Positions 1-10,871 of a stretch of 21,427 nt of DNA are shown here, in pieces; positions within the stretch are counted from its first letter, which is position 1; every line of letters begins with the position of its first letter. The position numbers were made by a program, and so were the translations under genes. Under the pieces are notes generated by a model, which worked only from the letters and a program-made list of their open reading frames with translations, made no database searches and was not told the origin of the DNA. Location of the stretch: assembly GCA_004335635.1 (NCBI GenBank), contig QAXH01000961.1, positions 387-21,813 of the forward strand. The letters are read 5' to 3'. Source of the stretch: Chloromonas sp. AAM2 (Eukaryota > Chlorophyta > Chlorophyceae > Chlamydomonadales > Chlamydomonadaceae).

Positions 1-392
1 TTACTAGGAGAAATTTTTGCAATTTGCGCAAATAGTTGATGTTTGCGTTGGACGTGCTTTATGGTGTGCACTCCCTCCTTGTAACCTGCTTGCGTTCAAA
101 CATAAAACCCAGCAACGTGTACTCAGCACATCGGCAGAGAACTTGCAAACATAAATCAGGCACAGCAATCACGCCCACTCGACCTTCAGATGGTTTTTGC
201 AGACCTCCGTTTACGTCCTGTCCACTGAGTAGCCTACACAGTGAATTGCGTATGCAGTGATCTCATCCTCCCTTTGATTGCGTCTCTTGACTTCTTTCAA
301 TGGAGAGACATAGTCACTGCAAGGCGCCATGACCTCTGCGTAACCCGGGGCATGGTGGGTCTGCAACCAACTGATAGCAGCTAATAAGATGG
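1..392. other. Left flank with no supported gene
   Basis: I see no exon, RNA gene or repeat I can support here. Short open frames exist on both strands but have no recognisable domain and no splice-site context. A perfect 12-base palindrome (attt-gcgc-aaat) lies at 22-33 and is probably incidental. Confidence 0.5.
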
Positions 393-606
393 TTACTCTT
401 CATCTGGATGGAGCACAGCATACATGGTCCCCTCAAGTTTACGACCCAAGCACGTCAAGGCCATGGCAACATCGTTGTTGTCTTGGTTGATGCCCCGGGT
501 ACGCATGTGCCTCGGCTTGTACCACTGCCAACAATATGCTTTTTGGCAATTGTACGCCAGGCTGCTGCTACAGATGTCGTTCCACATGGTAGCAAACACA
601 TTCTAC
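393..606 (-). other. Ambiguous open stretch; possible terminal exon of an unidentified gene
   Basis: On the minus strand a frame of about 70 codons runs open from near an acceptor-like CTGTAG (about 607) to a TAA at 393-395. It is rich in Cys, Trp and Asn, and ends with a hydrophobic/basic segment and an acidic tail (HPDEE). On the plus strand the same interval ends at a strong donor consensus, CAG|GTAAGG, at 622-628, and is open in two frames. I recognise neither product. It lies beyond the stop codon of the neighbouring armadillo-like gene, so it would be a different gene. It could equally be non-coding. Confidence 0.2.
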
Positions 607-637
607 AGGGCTTGGGATGCCCAGGTAAGGACTGCTG

Positions 638-642
638 TTACA
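638..642 (-). terminator. Candidate UGUAA poly(A) signal for the armadillo-like gene
   Basis: TGTAA on the minus strand (TTACA on plus). It is the first such motif found downstream of the stop codon at 987, implying a 3' UTR of roughly 350 bases. UGUAA is the known dominant polyadenylation signal of chlorophyte algae such as Chlamydomonas. A five-base motif is weak evidence by itself. Confidence 0.25.
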
Positions 643-986
643 TCGTTGCATCGCAGCATCACAGCAGTGGTGAGAATCCAAGCAGCTACCAACATTCCCA
701 GAAAAAGAAAATCAGGCTGTCAGAAAAGGAGGGCAACCACAAGACCAACTGCAATAGACTAGCTGCCACAAGGCTGCACAGGTTGGGAATCGTGTTCATT
801 GCCACCAGCTCAAGAGACTGTGGCACCAGCTGGACTTGTTGCCACCGCCACATACCATCAGTCTTTGTTCCACGTTTGAGGTGTGCCACACCTTACCCTG
901 TCAATACATGCACGCACTTAGGACAGTAACGGCCTTGAATATTCAATCAAGGGATTCACGCGACGTAAACGCTACAGCCAGCTGTG

Positions 987-1067
987 TTAGTCATCGTCCT
1001 GTGTTGGGCGTGGCAGCTTATCCTTCAACTCCAGCAGTGCCTCATGAAGCTCCACGTCTTTGATAGC
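987..1067 (-). CDS. Last coding exon of the armadillo-like gene
   Basis: This exon was too short to stand out as an open frame. A GCGCAG acceptor precedes 1067. The exon reads AIKDVELHEALLELKDKL, then PRPTQDDD and TAA, in the phase left by the previous exon, which ends at 1288 before GTATGG. The amphipathic helix followed by an acidic tail fits the C-terminal end of a helical-repeat protein. Confidence 0.65.
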   Translation of the reverse strand, partial: AIKDVELHEALLELKDKLPRPTQDDD

Positions 1068-4000
1068 CTGCGCGCACATCACAGCCAAGCACATAACTCA
1101 CGTGGTGCATCACGAGCAAACCAGCCAACAAGAGTTTGAGCGAGTCTGGTACCACGTGCATGCGTGTGTTCTGTTCATGTGCAAATGGTTCTCAGATGGT
1201 GACGTACGAATGTACGCCCATGCGCTGACCAGGAGCATACCCCAGTTCCTCTGGTCCAACGTGCCCAGTGTTTGCACAACTCCATACCTGTAGAAAAGCG
1301 ACATTGATCCTTGATCCCACGCCCATGCCTTGCAGCACGCGGCGTGCGAGTGGCTCTTCATCCGCCAATCGCACTAGCTGTTGTGTCACATACAGGCACA
1401 GCGAAGTCAGTGGAGCCACCACGCTTGCATCCACGTACTTGCCCTGCTTAGTCCTACTGCTGGACATAAGGGCGTGTAGTTGGCGAGGAGCAGACCAGAG
1501 CGCACGCAGGACACGATGAAGCACCTCATCTCCAGTCCGACATTCCGGAAACAGCACAACAGCGCGCAGCGCTGAGCTGGCTGCTGTGGGACTACCAGCC
1601 GTGCCAGCCGCGTTGGCTGTGGACCGACGCCGCAAGCTGGCGCTGCTCGGCTGCGCGGATAGAGTACCGCCTGCTGCCTCCGTGGCAGCCACTACCGTAT
1701 CTCGCAGTGCGTCTGACGCTGCCACGGCCGCAAGCGCATCCACTGTCGCTATCTTGGCACCTCTGGGATCCTGCAGGACAGTGGCACGGAGGACGCGTGT
1801 GGAATGATTGAAGGCTGCGTAATCCAGGCCACACAGCACGCATCGTGCTGTTTTTCCTGTTTGTCACGATGAACCTGTACTCCAGGAACGCGTTGTGCTG
1901 AAGATACAAGGATGGCAACGAGGCATCCAGTGCTTCATTCTAACAATCCTCGGACACGTCTTGGCCCAAGCACCCCTTCTTCCTCCACGCCGCTCAACCC
2001 TTGCACTTACTGGGTATCGGTGGTCTGAATCCATGACATCTAATAGCGCGCCGAACGCCCCTGCCTGCAACGCCATCTCTTGTGCTTCCACCGCTGCTGC
2101 CATGGTGCCATGCCCTGCGGCCCGGCGATAGCCCTCGTGTTGGTCAGCCGCGGTAACCAGGGAGGCTAGCAGCAGTGCACCGTGCAGGCGCTGCTCCTGG
2201 GGCAGGCTGTGGTCCGTGGCAAGGTTGATGATATCGGGCAAGAGGTTGGCGCTCCCAGGACCGTTCGACCCTGTAAGCGTGCAAGAACAATAGAACAGGT
2301 GTCAGCGAGGGACAAGGAGAAAGGCGCACAGGGGTTCTGTGATGAGCACCATCATGACACCAGTAGCTCTGGTAACTGTGGTTTGTACCTCCTGTTGAGC
2401 GTCTTGCTAGAATTCTGGATGCGGCAGTGCAATGGTGTCAATTCTGCCTTGAAGAAGCAGAACTGGAGCAGCAGTCAAGATTGCAAACTCAACCCACGCA
2501 GTTTGCAGCTGTATGTGAGAATGGCTGCTTGTCCTGATCAGCAAACGTGCATGAGTTTGGGCTTGTAAGCTTGCAGGCAAACAGCAGCTTCCAGACTCGG
2601 AAAGCGAGGTGGGCTAGTGGACACAGATTCACCGTCGAACTGAACCTGCCTGGAGATGCCGCTGTCACTGCCAGCAGCGCTGCGGGTTGGGATCGGCCTA
2701 TCACCACCAAGCACAGCGCAGCAGCAGCTTGCACCCTTGCGGCTGTGGCTGAGGGCCGGCCCACTGCCGACGGGTCTATGGTGTAGCGGCTCACTGCGTC
2801 GCCCGCAGCTCTGCTCTTTGAGCCGCCACTCGGTGCTGATAACAGCATCACTATGGCTGGCACAATACCCGAGTCAACGTAGGCACGCTGGTAGTCCTCA
2901 GGGTATGCCGAACACTGCATGAGCAAGCAGGTCAGCATAGGCATAGCGCTGATGCACGTTGAGGTAGACCCTGACACGTTGCTTTACATCAGCAGTGAAC
3001 ACAGCAAACGCGTCCTGCAATCCGCCTATGGCTTGTGGATGGACAGCCGCACATGGCTTGATCAGTGTAAGAGACAGAAAGGAGAACAATCAGGTTGCGG
3101 GTAAGCAGGTGCTGTGCAAACCATGGGCAAACAGAGCTGGCTGCAAACTGTTGCATGCACAAGCCACAGGCCACAGGTGTGCAGAGCACATGCATTTGCT
3201 GTACAGTATGGGGTGCGTACATCCTGGCCGCGCATGCATCCAACTTCTGCATCCTGGCCGCGCCATGCGCACCTGTTCTGCGGCACGCCGTATAGTGTCC
3301 AGTGCGGTTAAGCGCTCATTGGGGCGTGACAGCGCGCGGCAGAGCATGTGCATCAGCTGAGGAAGGCACCTGCAGTCGTGCACCAACAAATTCTCTCAGG
3401 CCACATCAACTAGCTTCCCGTTGCCAAGCTTCTTGATGTTAAGCTTCTGCCAACTGCTGGACACAACTGCTGCCACACTGTGTGGCAGTGCTAGCCACTG
3501 TTAACAGCTGAGACGGATACGATGCTAGCTAGCCAAGCGTGTACGTCCTCAACCAACAACTCCTGAAGCTGGCCGTGCTATGTAGTACAGGCGTGGGCTG
3601 GTGCAAACACGCAGGCAAGACCAGCAATGTGGTGCTCTGGCATGACTGGAGACACAATTGACCAGGCAGCACATATTCTGCTGACTGGTGATTTGAGGTA
3701 GAGCATGGCCCACCTGCGCATGCTTCTTGCTGGCACACAGTCCCAGCTGACAGTGCTGCTGCATGGCAAGAGGCAGGCTCGTCGACGAATGCCGCGCATG
3801 TGTGTGGCCAGCTGAGCCAAGCCCTCCGATGCACCGCTGACATGGGCCACCTGTGCATGCGATACGGGCAGCCGCATGGGCCGAGTCAGCAGCATGGGCC
3901 AGCCCTGCATGATGAGCCGCGGCAGCCTGCCCCTCGTTCTCACACAAGTGGGCCCTCTTGGTCTGTGGAGATTCTGAAAGCTACAGATAACTCTCCAATT

Positions 4001-7000
4001 CAAACCTTTTCCAGAGGTCGAGACTGGCTGACGCAGTGTTGTGATAAAATGCATGCCAGGAAAAAAAATGGAACACAATGGTTCTGGCACACAATGGTTC
4101 ATGGCAGTATATTCACACAAATTGTCCCAGAAGTGGCAAACATTTCTTTCATGATATCGTTGAACAACCTCATTGTTTACCTGTTGTGTCAGATGCTCCA
4201 CCGCTGCGTACTGCTGCTGCCGTTGCTGGTGCCAGTGGTGCACTGTAGCGTGCTGCCAGCACTGAGCGTCGTCCTCAGGATCCATCAGACCATTGCCTGC
4301 GCAGAAGAACAAGCACCATATTGTTCCTTCGACATTAGTTTGATTCTTCACCACAGGGAAGACAGGCACCAGGTGTTGTCTGACACGACCCGTGAGTGAC
4401 AACCCGAGAGGCCTTTGTCCTCTGCATTGGAACACGGGACTTCAGTCTGCAGTGCCCAACCCAACCCACTCCTTGAAACTGACTCAGAGTTGTCGCTAAG
4501 AAGAAGTTGTCGTTAAGAATTTCGAGTCTGCGAAATGGCCAGCCGCTGCCCGCCGAACGGCTGAAGAATGGTTGCGAGATTGCCTCATGATGCCGCAAAG
4601 TGGAGATTAGCCACAACGCAGAATGTTGCGGAAAAAGCACGGAATGGATGTGGATTTAGGCTGCAAAATCCGCTCCCAGCGGCTCAAGTGCGATGGAGAT
4701 GCGGATTTGGCAGCGAACACCACGCTGGAGGGTCTTACAAATTCTGTTCTCACCGGGAGTCGGGTCCTCTTCCTCCTCGTCGTGGTGCAGCGACGTGATT
4801 CCCAGTGACATGAGGAGCGCAGAACGCGCGGTACTCAAAACCATCTCGCACTGTTCCTCCGGCGGCAGCCGCTCGAGTTCACTGTCGTGGAGGCCTGGCA
4901 GCTCGGCCTGACGCACATCTTTGCCGCCGCCCAACTTGCCTACGACAACAAGCAAATGGTAATTACCAGAAGGTTGAGGGGACACCGGTCTGGCAGGACA
5001 GTTTAATCAGTGCCTGGTCCGTCTGTGCATGGCTGGCAGGTGGTTAGGATTACGACGACCTTCCATCGTCACGTACTCGCCGTACGAAGCGAGGTTGCAA
5101 CTTGAAGCCTCAGCGCATTCTGTGACCTCTTAACTTTCCTCACTACAGCAACGACCCGCGTGCCCATTAACGCAGTCAGCCCAGCCCACACACACCCCAC
5201 ACACTCACGAGGGGCGCAACCCTTCATGGGAGACATTGTGAAGACCACCGCCTTGTAGTTGGAACTGATGTTGTCTGCCTTGTTTACTGCAGCGGCACTC
5301 CGTGGACGGGCGCTTGACGGGCGAACAGTGGCAGATTGTAGCGCACCAGGATCGCCAGTACTGCGCGAGCCATAAGTCCTTGCGCTGCCTGGCCGAACAA
5401 TGGCTGCCTCTTCCGCCCTAGTAGTCGTCTGCCCAATCAGCACATCCAGCTCAGGAGGCGGAGCCGTCACTTCGTTACCCGGAACACCAGTCGCCTTCCA
5501 ATATGCGGACACGGAAAGCTGTGTGTAGTACAGGCGGGGAAGAGCGTTTCGCAGCTTTTCCGGTTGGCTGAGCAGCTCATGCAGCAGGTGGTACTCGGGA
5601 TGAGTGATAAGCGTAACTTGCCCTGGATCAGGAATGAGTGAGCGCATGGTGGGTGGTAAGATGTGCACAAGCTGCGATGCCATGCACTGCGCATTGAAGG
5701 AGATCCATGCCTGCCGAGCAGCTTCTCTGCAGATTCCTTGCAGCTGCAGCTGCTCCTCTGCCTGCCGCAGCGTGCAGTCCAGGCTGTGCAACTGCAGCTC
5801 CAGCTGCGCCAGAGCTTGCACTTCCACTGGATCTCCACCCACGCACAGTACAGCTTCAGTCTCCTGCCTGCCTGCTGCAGTGTCCCTGGCGCCATGCCAT
5901 GCACTTCGCGAACGCAGTGCTTGTCCCTTCGCCCTCCTTGCGTTCCCATGCCTTGCTGTTCCAGCCCCTCCTTGCATGACCTGGTCCAATCCTGTCAACA
6001 CCAAAGGTTCCCTGTCCTGGCTCAGGCTAGCGATCTGCTCTGATATTACTGGTACCAAGCTGTCAAGCAGGGCCTGGCTGGCTGAGCTGCCAGCGAGGCC
6101 AGAGAGAGGGGCAGGTGGCCCGTGGCCGATGACTGCCACATGTGATGGGCTTGAGTTCAGACCTGAGATCCTGAGATCCTGAGAGTTCAGCAATGCTGGT
6201 GCCATTGGCCGGATGATTACATCAGCCTTCTGTCCTGACTGTTCGAGCTGCTGCAAGGCTGCCTGCATCAACTGCTCATGCTGCAGCCATGCAAGACACA
6301 AGCAGAGCATGCCATGTGCACACCACACAACAATCATGGCTCCTGCACCAGCAGAAATGATGAGTTTCTAACTCTGCAATGAGCAGCAGCTGGTAAGTAT
6401 AGCCTCATGTGAGCTGCCATAGCTGCCAGCAGCCACAGTTTGAACACAAAACACACTGCCATTAGATGGTGCACAAGGAGTGTTAATTGAGCACAGCTGC
6501 ACACTTGCTGTCAAATTGCAAAGCTTGAGTTTGGCACTTGAGGAATACATGGCGGTTACTGACTCACGTGTTGCAGATCTGTGACCAGATCCTGCACCTC
6601 GGCATCACACTGAGAGAGCTGCACCAGCTCCCAGGCCATGGCCAGAGACTCATCACGCACGCAGTGAATGTTCTTGCCTACATGCACAGGAGGCATAGCA
6701 CACACTCACGAGGCTGGCCATACTCAGCAATCGCGCACGACAGACTCTGAAGCAGTCGTATTGTTTTAATGGCTACAGCTGTCCTCAAGACAAACCCAGC
6801 TCCTATCGCCAGTGCTTTGCTCCAAGAGGGCCTGTGGCGGCGCCTGGACATGGGAATGTAATAAGGGCTTTTGCTAGGCATTAGAGAAAGCACACAGCCA
6901 TGCCCCTCATGTTTCCACGGCTTCGGCTTATCACAATAACTTCAGCCTAGTCAAGGCGCACCGTGCAGTGTGACACCCAGTGTGTGGTTGGCAAGGCGTC

Positions 7001-10000
7001 GCTTCATGCGCTGGCCACGATCACGTGCCTGTGCAAGGCAACGGCATGCATGATTGTAGCTAGTCAACCGACGGCAAGTGCTTGTCTTAAGGCTGCCGTG
7101 CTTGTAACCCATGCCTGTAACATGCAGTGTGTCCTGAGCATGGCTCAACACCTCAACAGTAAATGATGCAGCAAACATTGCATGCCAATTACAGTACACA
7201 CAGATCATGGCTTGGCCGATACGGCTGCATGCCCCATGCGACTACATGTCCCATGCAATCCTCACCCGCATGAGTGCCATGCGGAGGCGCATGGCGAGGC
7301 GCTGCACCGTAGCACTGCAGATTTGTGTTGTGGCCAGCAGTTGGCGGCAGCGGTTGGTCAGGTGCTCCCGCACTCCCAGGTCCCGCAGCAGAATCCACAG
7401 ATGAGCGCACAGCTCAAGAGAAGCCTGCATGGAAGACACATGGGTCAGTCACGCAGCAGGTATAGGCAAGCCATGGCAAACAAAAAGAAAAATGCCAGTT
7501 CTGGGACAATTCGTGTCTCCTGCATTAGAACTGATGTACTTGGTGGTTGTGGGGTCATGTGTCCTGTGGCCAGTCGTGTTGGTACGTGACTCTGCATTGG
7601 ATGTCTCTGAGACTATCGGTCCTGACACGGTCCCTGCGTCTTACACTGATTTCAGCGTGTGTTCCGCGGTGATATGTTAGTTGCATTTGCGGAGTTGTGA
7701 CCCTGTCCGCTCGTGGCTGTGTATGTGAGGTTATGATGTTGTTTATCACGGTCAAACCTACGGTACTGCAACGCAATCAGCCCTCTGTAAAGTTTCCGGT
7801 GGCTGTTTAGCCTCGCATTCCTCATTGTGAACCGAGATGCGTGCCATGGCAGGCATTCAATGCACACACCTGAGCCGTGGCATGCAGCTTGACAGCTGTG
7901 GGTATGAGACCGCCTGCCATCAGCATTCCCTGCGCCTGCTCCCTCAGGCCGTGCAGCTGCGGGTCCAGCCGCCTGTCAGCTGAGGCCGGCTGGTCCCCGG
8001 CTGCCACCAGCTGCTGGACTGCGCCCAGCACCTGCTGCACCACTGACAGATGGGGTGAGCTGCGCCGAACCTTGGACGTGGCACGATGGTGGTGGGCAGC
8101 CCATGTGCTGATGGCTTGCGATGCACTCTGCATCTGAGAGGCCTGGGTTTCCAATGCCAACACGTGGGCCTGCAGGTCCCGCCCGGACTGCGCCACCTCC
8201 CTTGTTTGTTCCGCCAATAGGACTGCCCAGGTCTCCTGCAGGCGACACACATATAAGAATATCCACATACCACTCACTCACTCACTCGCTCACACCACTT
8301 TCCTGTACAACGTGCCCTGTGTAAAATTGTATGTGTAACGAAGGTTACCTGCCTGCATCGACCTCTAAGGGGCAATGCTCCCGCTGAATATTGATTTGTG
8401 CTCATCACCAGTGTTTTGTTTACCCCCTCCACGCAGCGCCTTCTCTATCCCTTGCCATCCACGCAAGTTGTTGATCTCAGAATCCATGTCTGCATTGTCC
8501 TGATTGCCACCTGCTCCAGCCTGCATTTCCTAGCTTACCTCCATCCTCCCGGTGTCACGTGCCTCTCCTAGTTTCCGCTTGGCTTCCGTCAGCTCATCCT
8601 TGAGCAGCCTCAGCCCCTGCCTGCCCTCGGCCGCTTCCCTGCTGCACCCCTGCCCTGACTCCTGAAGCGCAGCCACTGCCCGGTCGCACACACCAGCCAG
8701 CGCATGCTTCAAGTTGCCAGCCTCCACTACCAAGTAAGACATCAGGCAGCCCAGCGTCTGACTGGAAACAATTCCGGACAAAACCATTTTCTGGCCAGCT
8801 GCCTTGGACATCTCTTTGTGCCTTGTCCACGGGTCGATTGCAACGGCCCGCAGGAGCAGCACTGCCACGTCACCAGGGACGCTCCCCGATTGTCGGTCAC
8901 ACTTGTCGGTTACCAGGTGTGAGGGCTGGATGACGTGGCGGTAGAGATCACAAAGGGAGCTGTACAGACCGTTGACCGCAGCCACTGGGATTGGCTCTGA
9001 ACCCCCTGTGCTGCGGCGCCAGGCAGGTGCCACCTCAGCTACCACCTGCATGCCACCGAAGGATGCACAGGTTGACAGACGTGAGTTCTGCTGCTCAGCT
9101 TACCTTGACACAACTCACAAGGAAAGGGCTGTGCCACCTCCATGTTAGCAAGAGCTGTATGGCCACAGAGTGGTGGAAGCTAACCAAGAGGGGCAGAGGG
9201 AGTGATCCGTATGCAGCGCCCAAAGCCTGGAAGGGATGTGTGGCGTTGCGTATCATATCATAAGATTGCTGGGCTAGACCCCACCTGCGCGTCTGCCTCT
9301 GACAGCCTGGGCGGCCCTGTCATGGCCAGGAACAGCCCCGGGGTGCTGCGGGCCAGCTGAAGGGCGGCCGCAGCGCAGTGGGCACCGTCCCGCAACTGCA
9401 CGAGCGCGCCATGTGAGTGACCAGTGGCGCAATTGGCGTATGTGGCAGGTGCAAGCCTGAATGATGTGGGCTGCATGTGCATGTCGCTCTGGCTATTCGG
9501 CCTTGATTGCTGTGCATCAGTTTGGAATCGGGTTGAATTTCGATCAGGTTGCAAGAACAGGGACTATCCTGGTGTGACAGTTCGTACTGGGAACGCTTGA
9601 CAGACAAACAGAGTCTCTGGCTGTAGCTATCGTACATGCCTGTTTTGGAGGGTGTTCTGTCTATTCAGCCCTAATACCTGAATAATAGTAATTACGTAAG
9701 GAAAACATAATAGGTCTGGATCTTAGTATTTCATAGATGTCTGTTTCAGGTGCTGTAAGCTACTCACGTTTCCCTCCCCTATGACTGCCATGAGCACTTC
9801 CAGCATTCCGCTGTCCAGGAGCACCCCGTCATGCCCCTCCTGGACATGTGGGCAGAGGCCTGCCACCAGCCGCGTAATGGCGTTCACGCTGCGGCTGTGC
9901 GGGGATGCGCTGCGCAGCTGGGAGGCGAGTGCTGCCAACACCGGCTCCTGGGCAGCAGATGTGAGGAGTTGTGCACACAAGCACACGTAAGTGGACGCCT

Positions 10001-10622
10001 GCCCCAGCCACCAGAAGTTGAAGAGAACACAGGTGCATGTGATACACACGTGTCCGTAGAATGTACTGCACAGCATGCTATTTGTAACCATGGGCATCAT
10101 GCACTTGGCATACATTGGTGCTTTGTGTCCCTCTTGCCTAAGTTGTGGCCAACTTGCGCGCTTCATGTCGTGTTACATGCACTCCGGGCGTTACCTGCAA
10201 GAGCGTGACCGCGGCTTTCCTGATGTAGGGCCATGCTGCATGAGATTCATCCCCGTCAGGTGCCAGCAAGCTTGCCAGCGCGCAATGCACTGCTTCGAGT
10301 ACAATCACATCGTTTGTTTCCAGTAACGTTTCTTGCAAGACGTCTACAATCCCAAAATCGAGCGCAACCTGCACACCATTGGCTTGCAAATGCCATTGCT
10401 CCGTGCATTCATTGGTGCTGCCTGCATCCGACAAAATGATGAACCCAGTACCTTCGAAGCGGATGCTTCCCGGGGTATGAAGGCCTTGAGGGTCCCAAGC
10501 GCCAGAACAGCGTGTGCCCGGGATGTTGCGTCTTTTCCAAACCGTACTTGATCAATGTACGAGTGCAAGGTGAGTCTATCCCCATCAGAAAGCTCTAATC
10601 CTGTCAGTAGCTCCCGCCCCAT
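987..10622 (-). CDS. Large armadillo/HEAT-like repeat protein with central coiled coil (about 20 exons, about 1,530 aa)
   Basis: No ortholog is recognised. Proposed exons (5'->3'): 10622-10452, 10368-10195, 9947-9768, 9395-9285, 9045-8539, 8235-7870, 7424-7266, 6746-6710, 6677-6568, 6280-5209, 4939-4754, 4296-4181, 3850-3714, 3369-3273, 3056-2988, 2914-2646, 2251-2011, about 1908-1879, 1770-1288, 1067-987 (TAA). Phases join throughout, which argues for one gene. The start is the first ATG after an in-frame TGA. Residues about 1-380 and 1064-1531 are Leu/Ala-rich paired helices of ARM/HEAT type, for example VDVLQETLLETNDVIVLEAV. Residues about 756-803 form a Gln/Leu/Glu-rich coiled coil. Residues 895-935 are basic and Ser/Ala/Arg-rich, with RPGSAR and RPSSARPRS. 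An acidic run (HHDEEEEDP) lies near 1018. Such proteins are usually scaffolds; the partner is unknown. Least certain: exons 8/9 (a 32-base intron), the exon 15 acceptor (CAAG), the exon 16/17 junction and exon 18. Confidence 0.72.
1288..3369 (-). CDS. C-terminal armadillo-like repeat exons (exons 14-19)
   Basis: These exons belong to the gene ending at 987. They hold its clearest repeat helices: LPQLMHMLCRALSRPNERL (3369-3273), IGGLQDAFAVFTAD (3056-2988), DSGIVPAIVMLL and VQAAAALCLVVIGRSQP (2914-2646), RLHGALLLASLVTAADQHE (2251-2011) and IATVDALAAVAASDALRDTV (1770-1288). A long non-conserved Ser/Ala/Thr insertion interrupts the last exon near the middle. The exon 16 end may instead be an alternative donor a few bases downstream, joined to the stronger TTACAG acceptor before 2270. 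Exon 18 is only about 10 codons (HNAFLEYR core) and its 3' boundary is uncertain. Confidence 0.6.
5209..6280 (-). CDS. Largest exon of the armadillo-like gene: linker, coiled coil and Ser/Arg-rich segment
   Basis: This single 1,072-base exon (exon 10) starts after a GGCTGCAG acceptor and ends at CCTC|GTGAGTG. It begins with a Gln/Leu-rich helix (HEQLMQAALQQLEQ). A low-complexity linker follows, then a Leu/Gln/Glu coiled coil around residues 756-803 of the model. After that comes a compact stretch with HPEYHLLHELLSQPEKL. The end is basic and contains two RPxSAR-type motifs. The long antisense frame at 5604-6182 is a shadow of this exon's biased composition. Confidence 0.7.
8271..8287. repeat. 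Short (CACT)n microsatellite
   Basis: About four CACT units lie in the intron between the 9045-8539 and 8235-7870 exons of the armadillo-like gene, upstream of that intron's acceptor on the minus strand. Confidence 0.7.
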
Positions 10623-10705
10623 CCTTACAACTTTGAAGCAAGTGCAAGCAACACGTCAATCAATCAGCAAGCGGATGGACGTTTCTGGCCAACGGTCATT
10701 CCAAA

Positions 10706-10721
10706 TTACAAATGAATTACA
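10706..10721 (-). terminator. Two candidate UGUAA poly(A) signals for the Hsp100-like gene
   Basis: TGTAA occurs twice on the minus strand (10721-10717 and 10710-10706), about 150-165 bases after the Hsp100-like stop codon at 10872. That is a plausible 3' UTR length. Only about 85 bases separate these from the ATG of the next gene at 10622, so the two minus-strand genes are tightly packed. The motif is the known chlorophyte signal; its use here is inferred. Confidence 0.4.
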
Positions 10722-10871
10722 CCTACCTAGAAGCAAGCGGCCATGAAAGCTGTTGAACACGCCTGTCAAATGTCATTGCCGACTATTCGGGGCCGGCCGG
10801 ACGGCAATCAATGTTTAGCTTATTCCGACCGAACGGAAAACAATGTGCACTGGCGATGCATTGTTGAAGGT

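Noticed and set aside
3850..3937. Alternative upstream extension of exon 13 in an Ala/His-rich frame
   Set aside because: It also begins after an AG and is in phase, but the conserved-looking helix (SGASEGLAQLATHMRGIRR) is in a different frame with a better GCACAG acceptor.
5604..6182. Plus-strand 192-codon open frame
   Set aside because: It is antisense to the coiled-coil exon (6280-5209), Cys/Ser-rich with no domain. It reflects the biased codon composition of the real exon.
6700..6720. Shared 15-base sequence around two donors (CCTCGTGAGTGTGTG at about 6712 and about 5211)
   Set aside because: Both are near-consensus donors followed by a TG-rich stretch. Similarity does not extend further, so coincidence is the simplest explanation.
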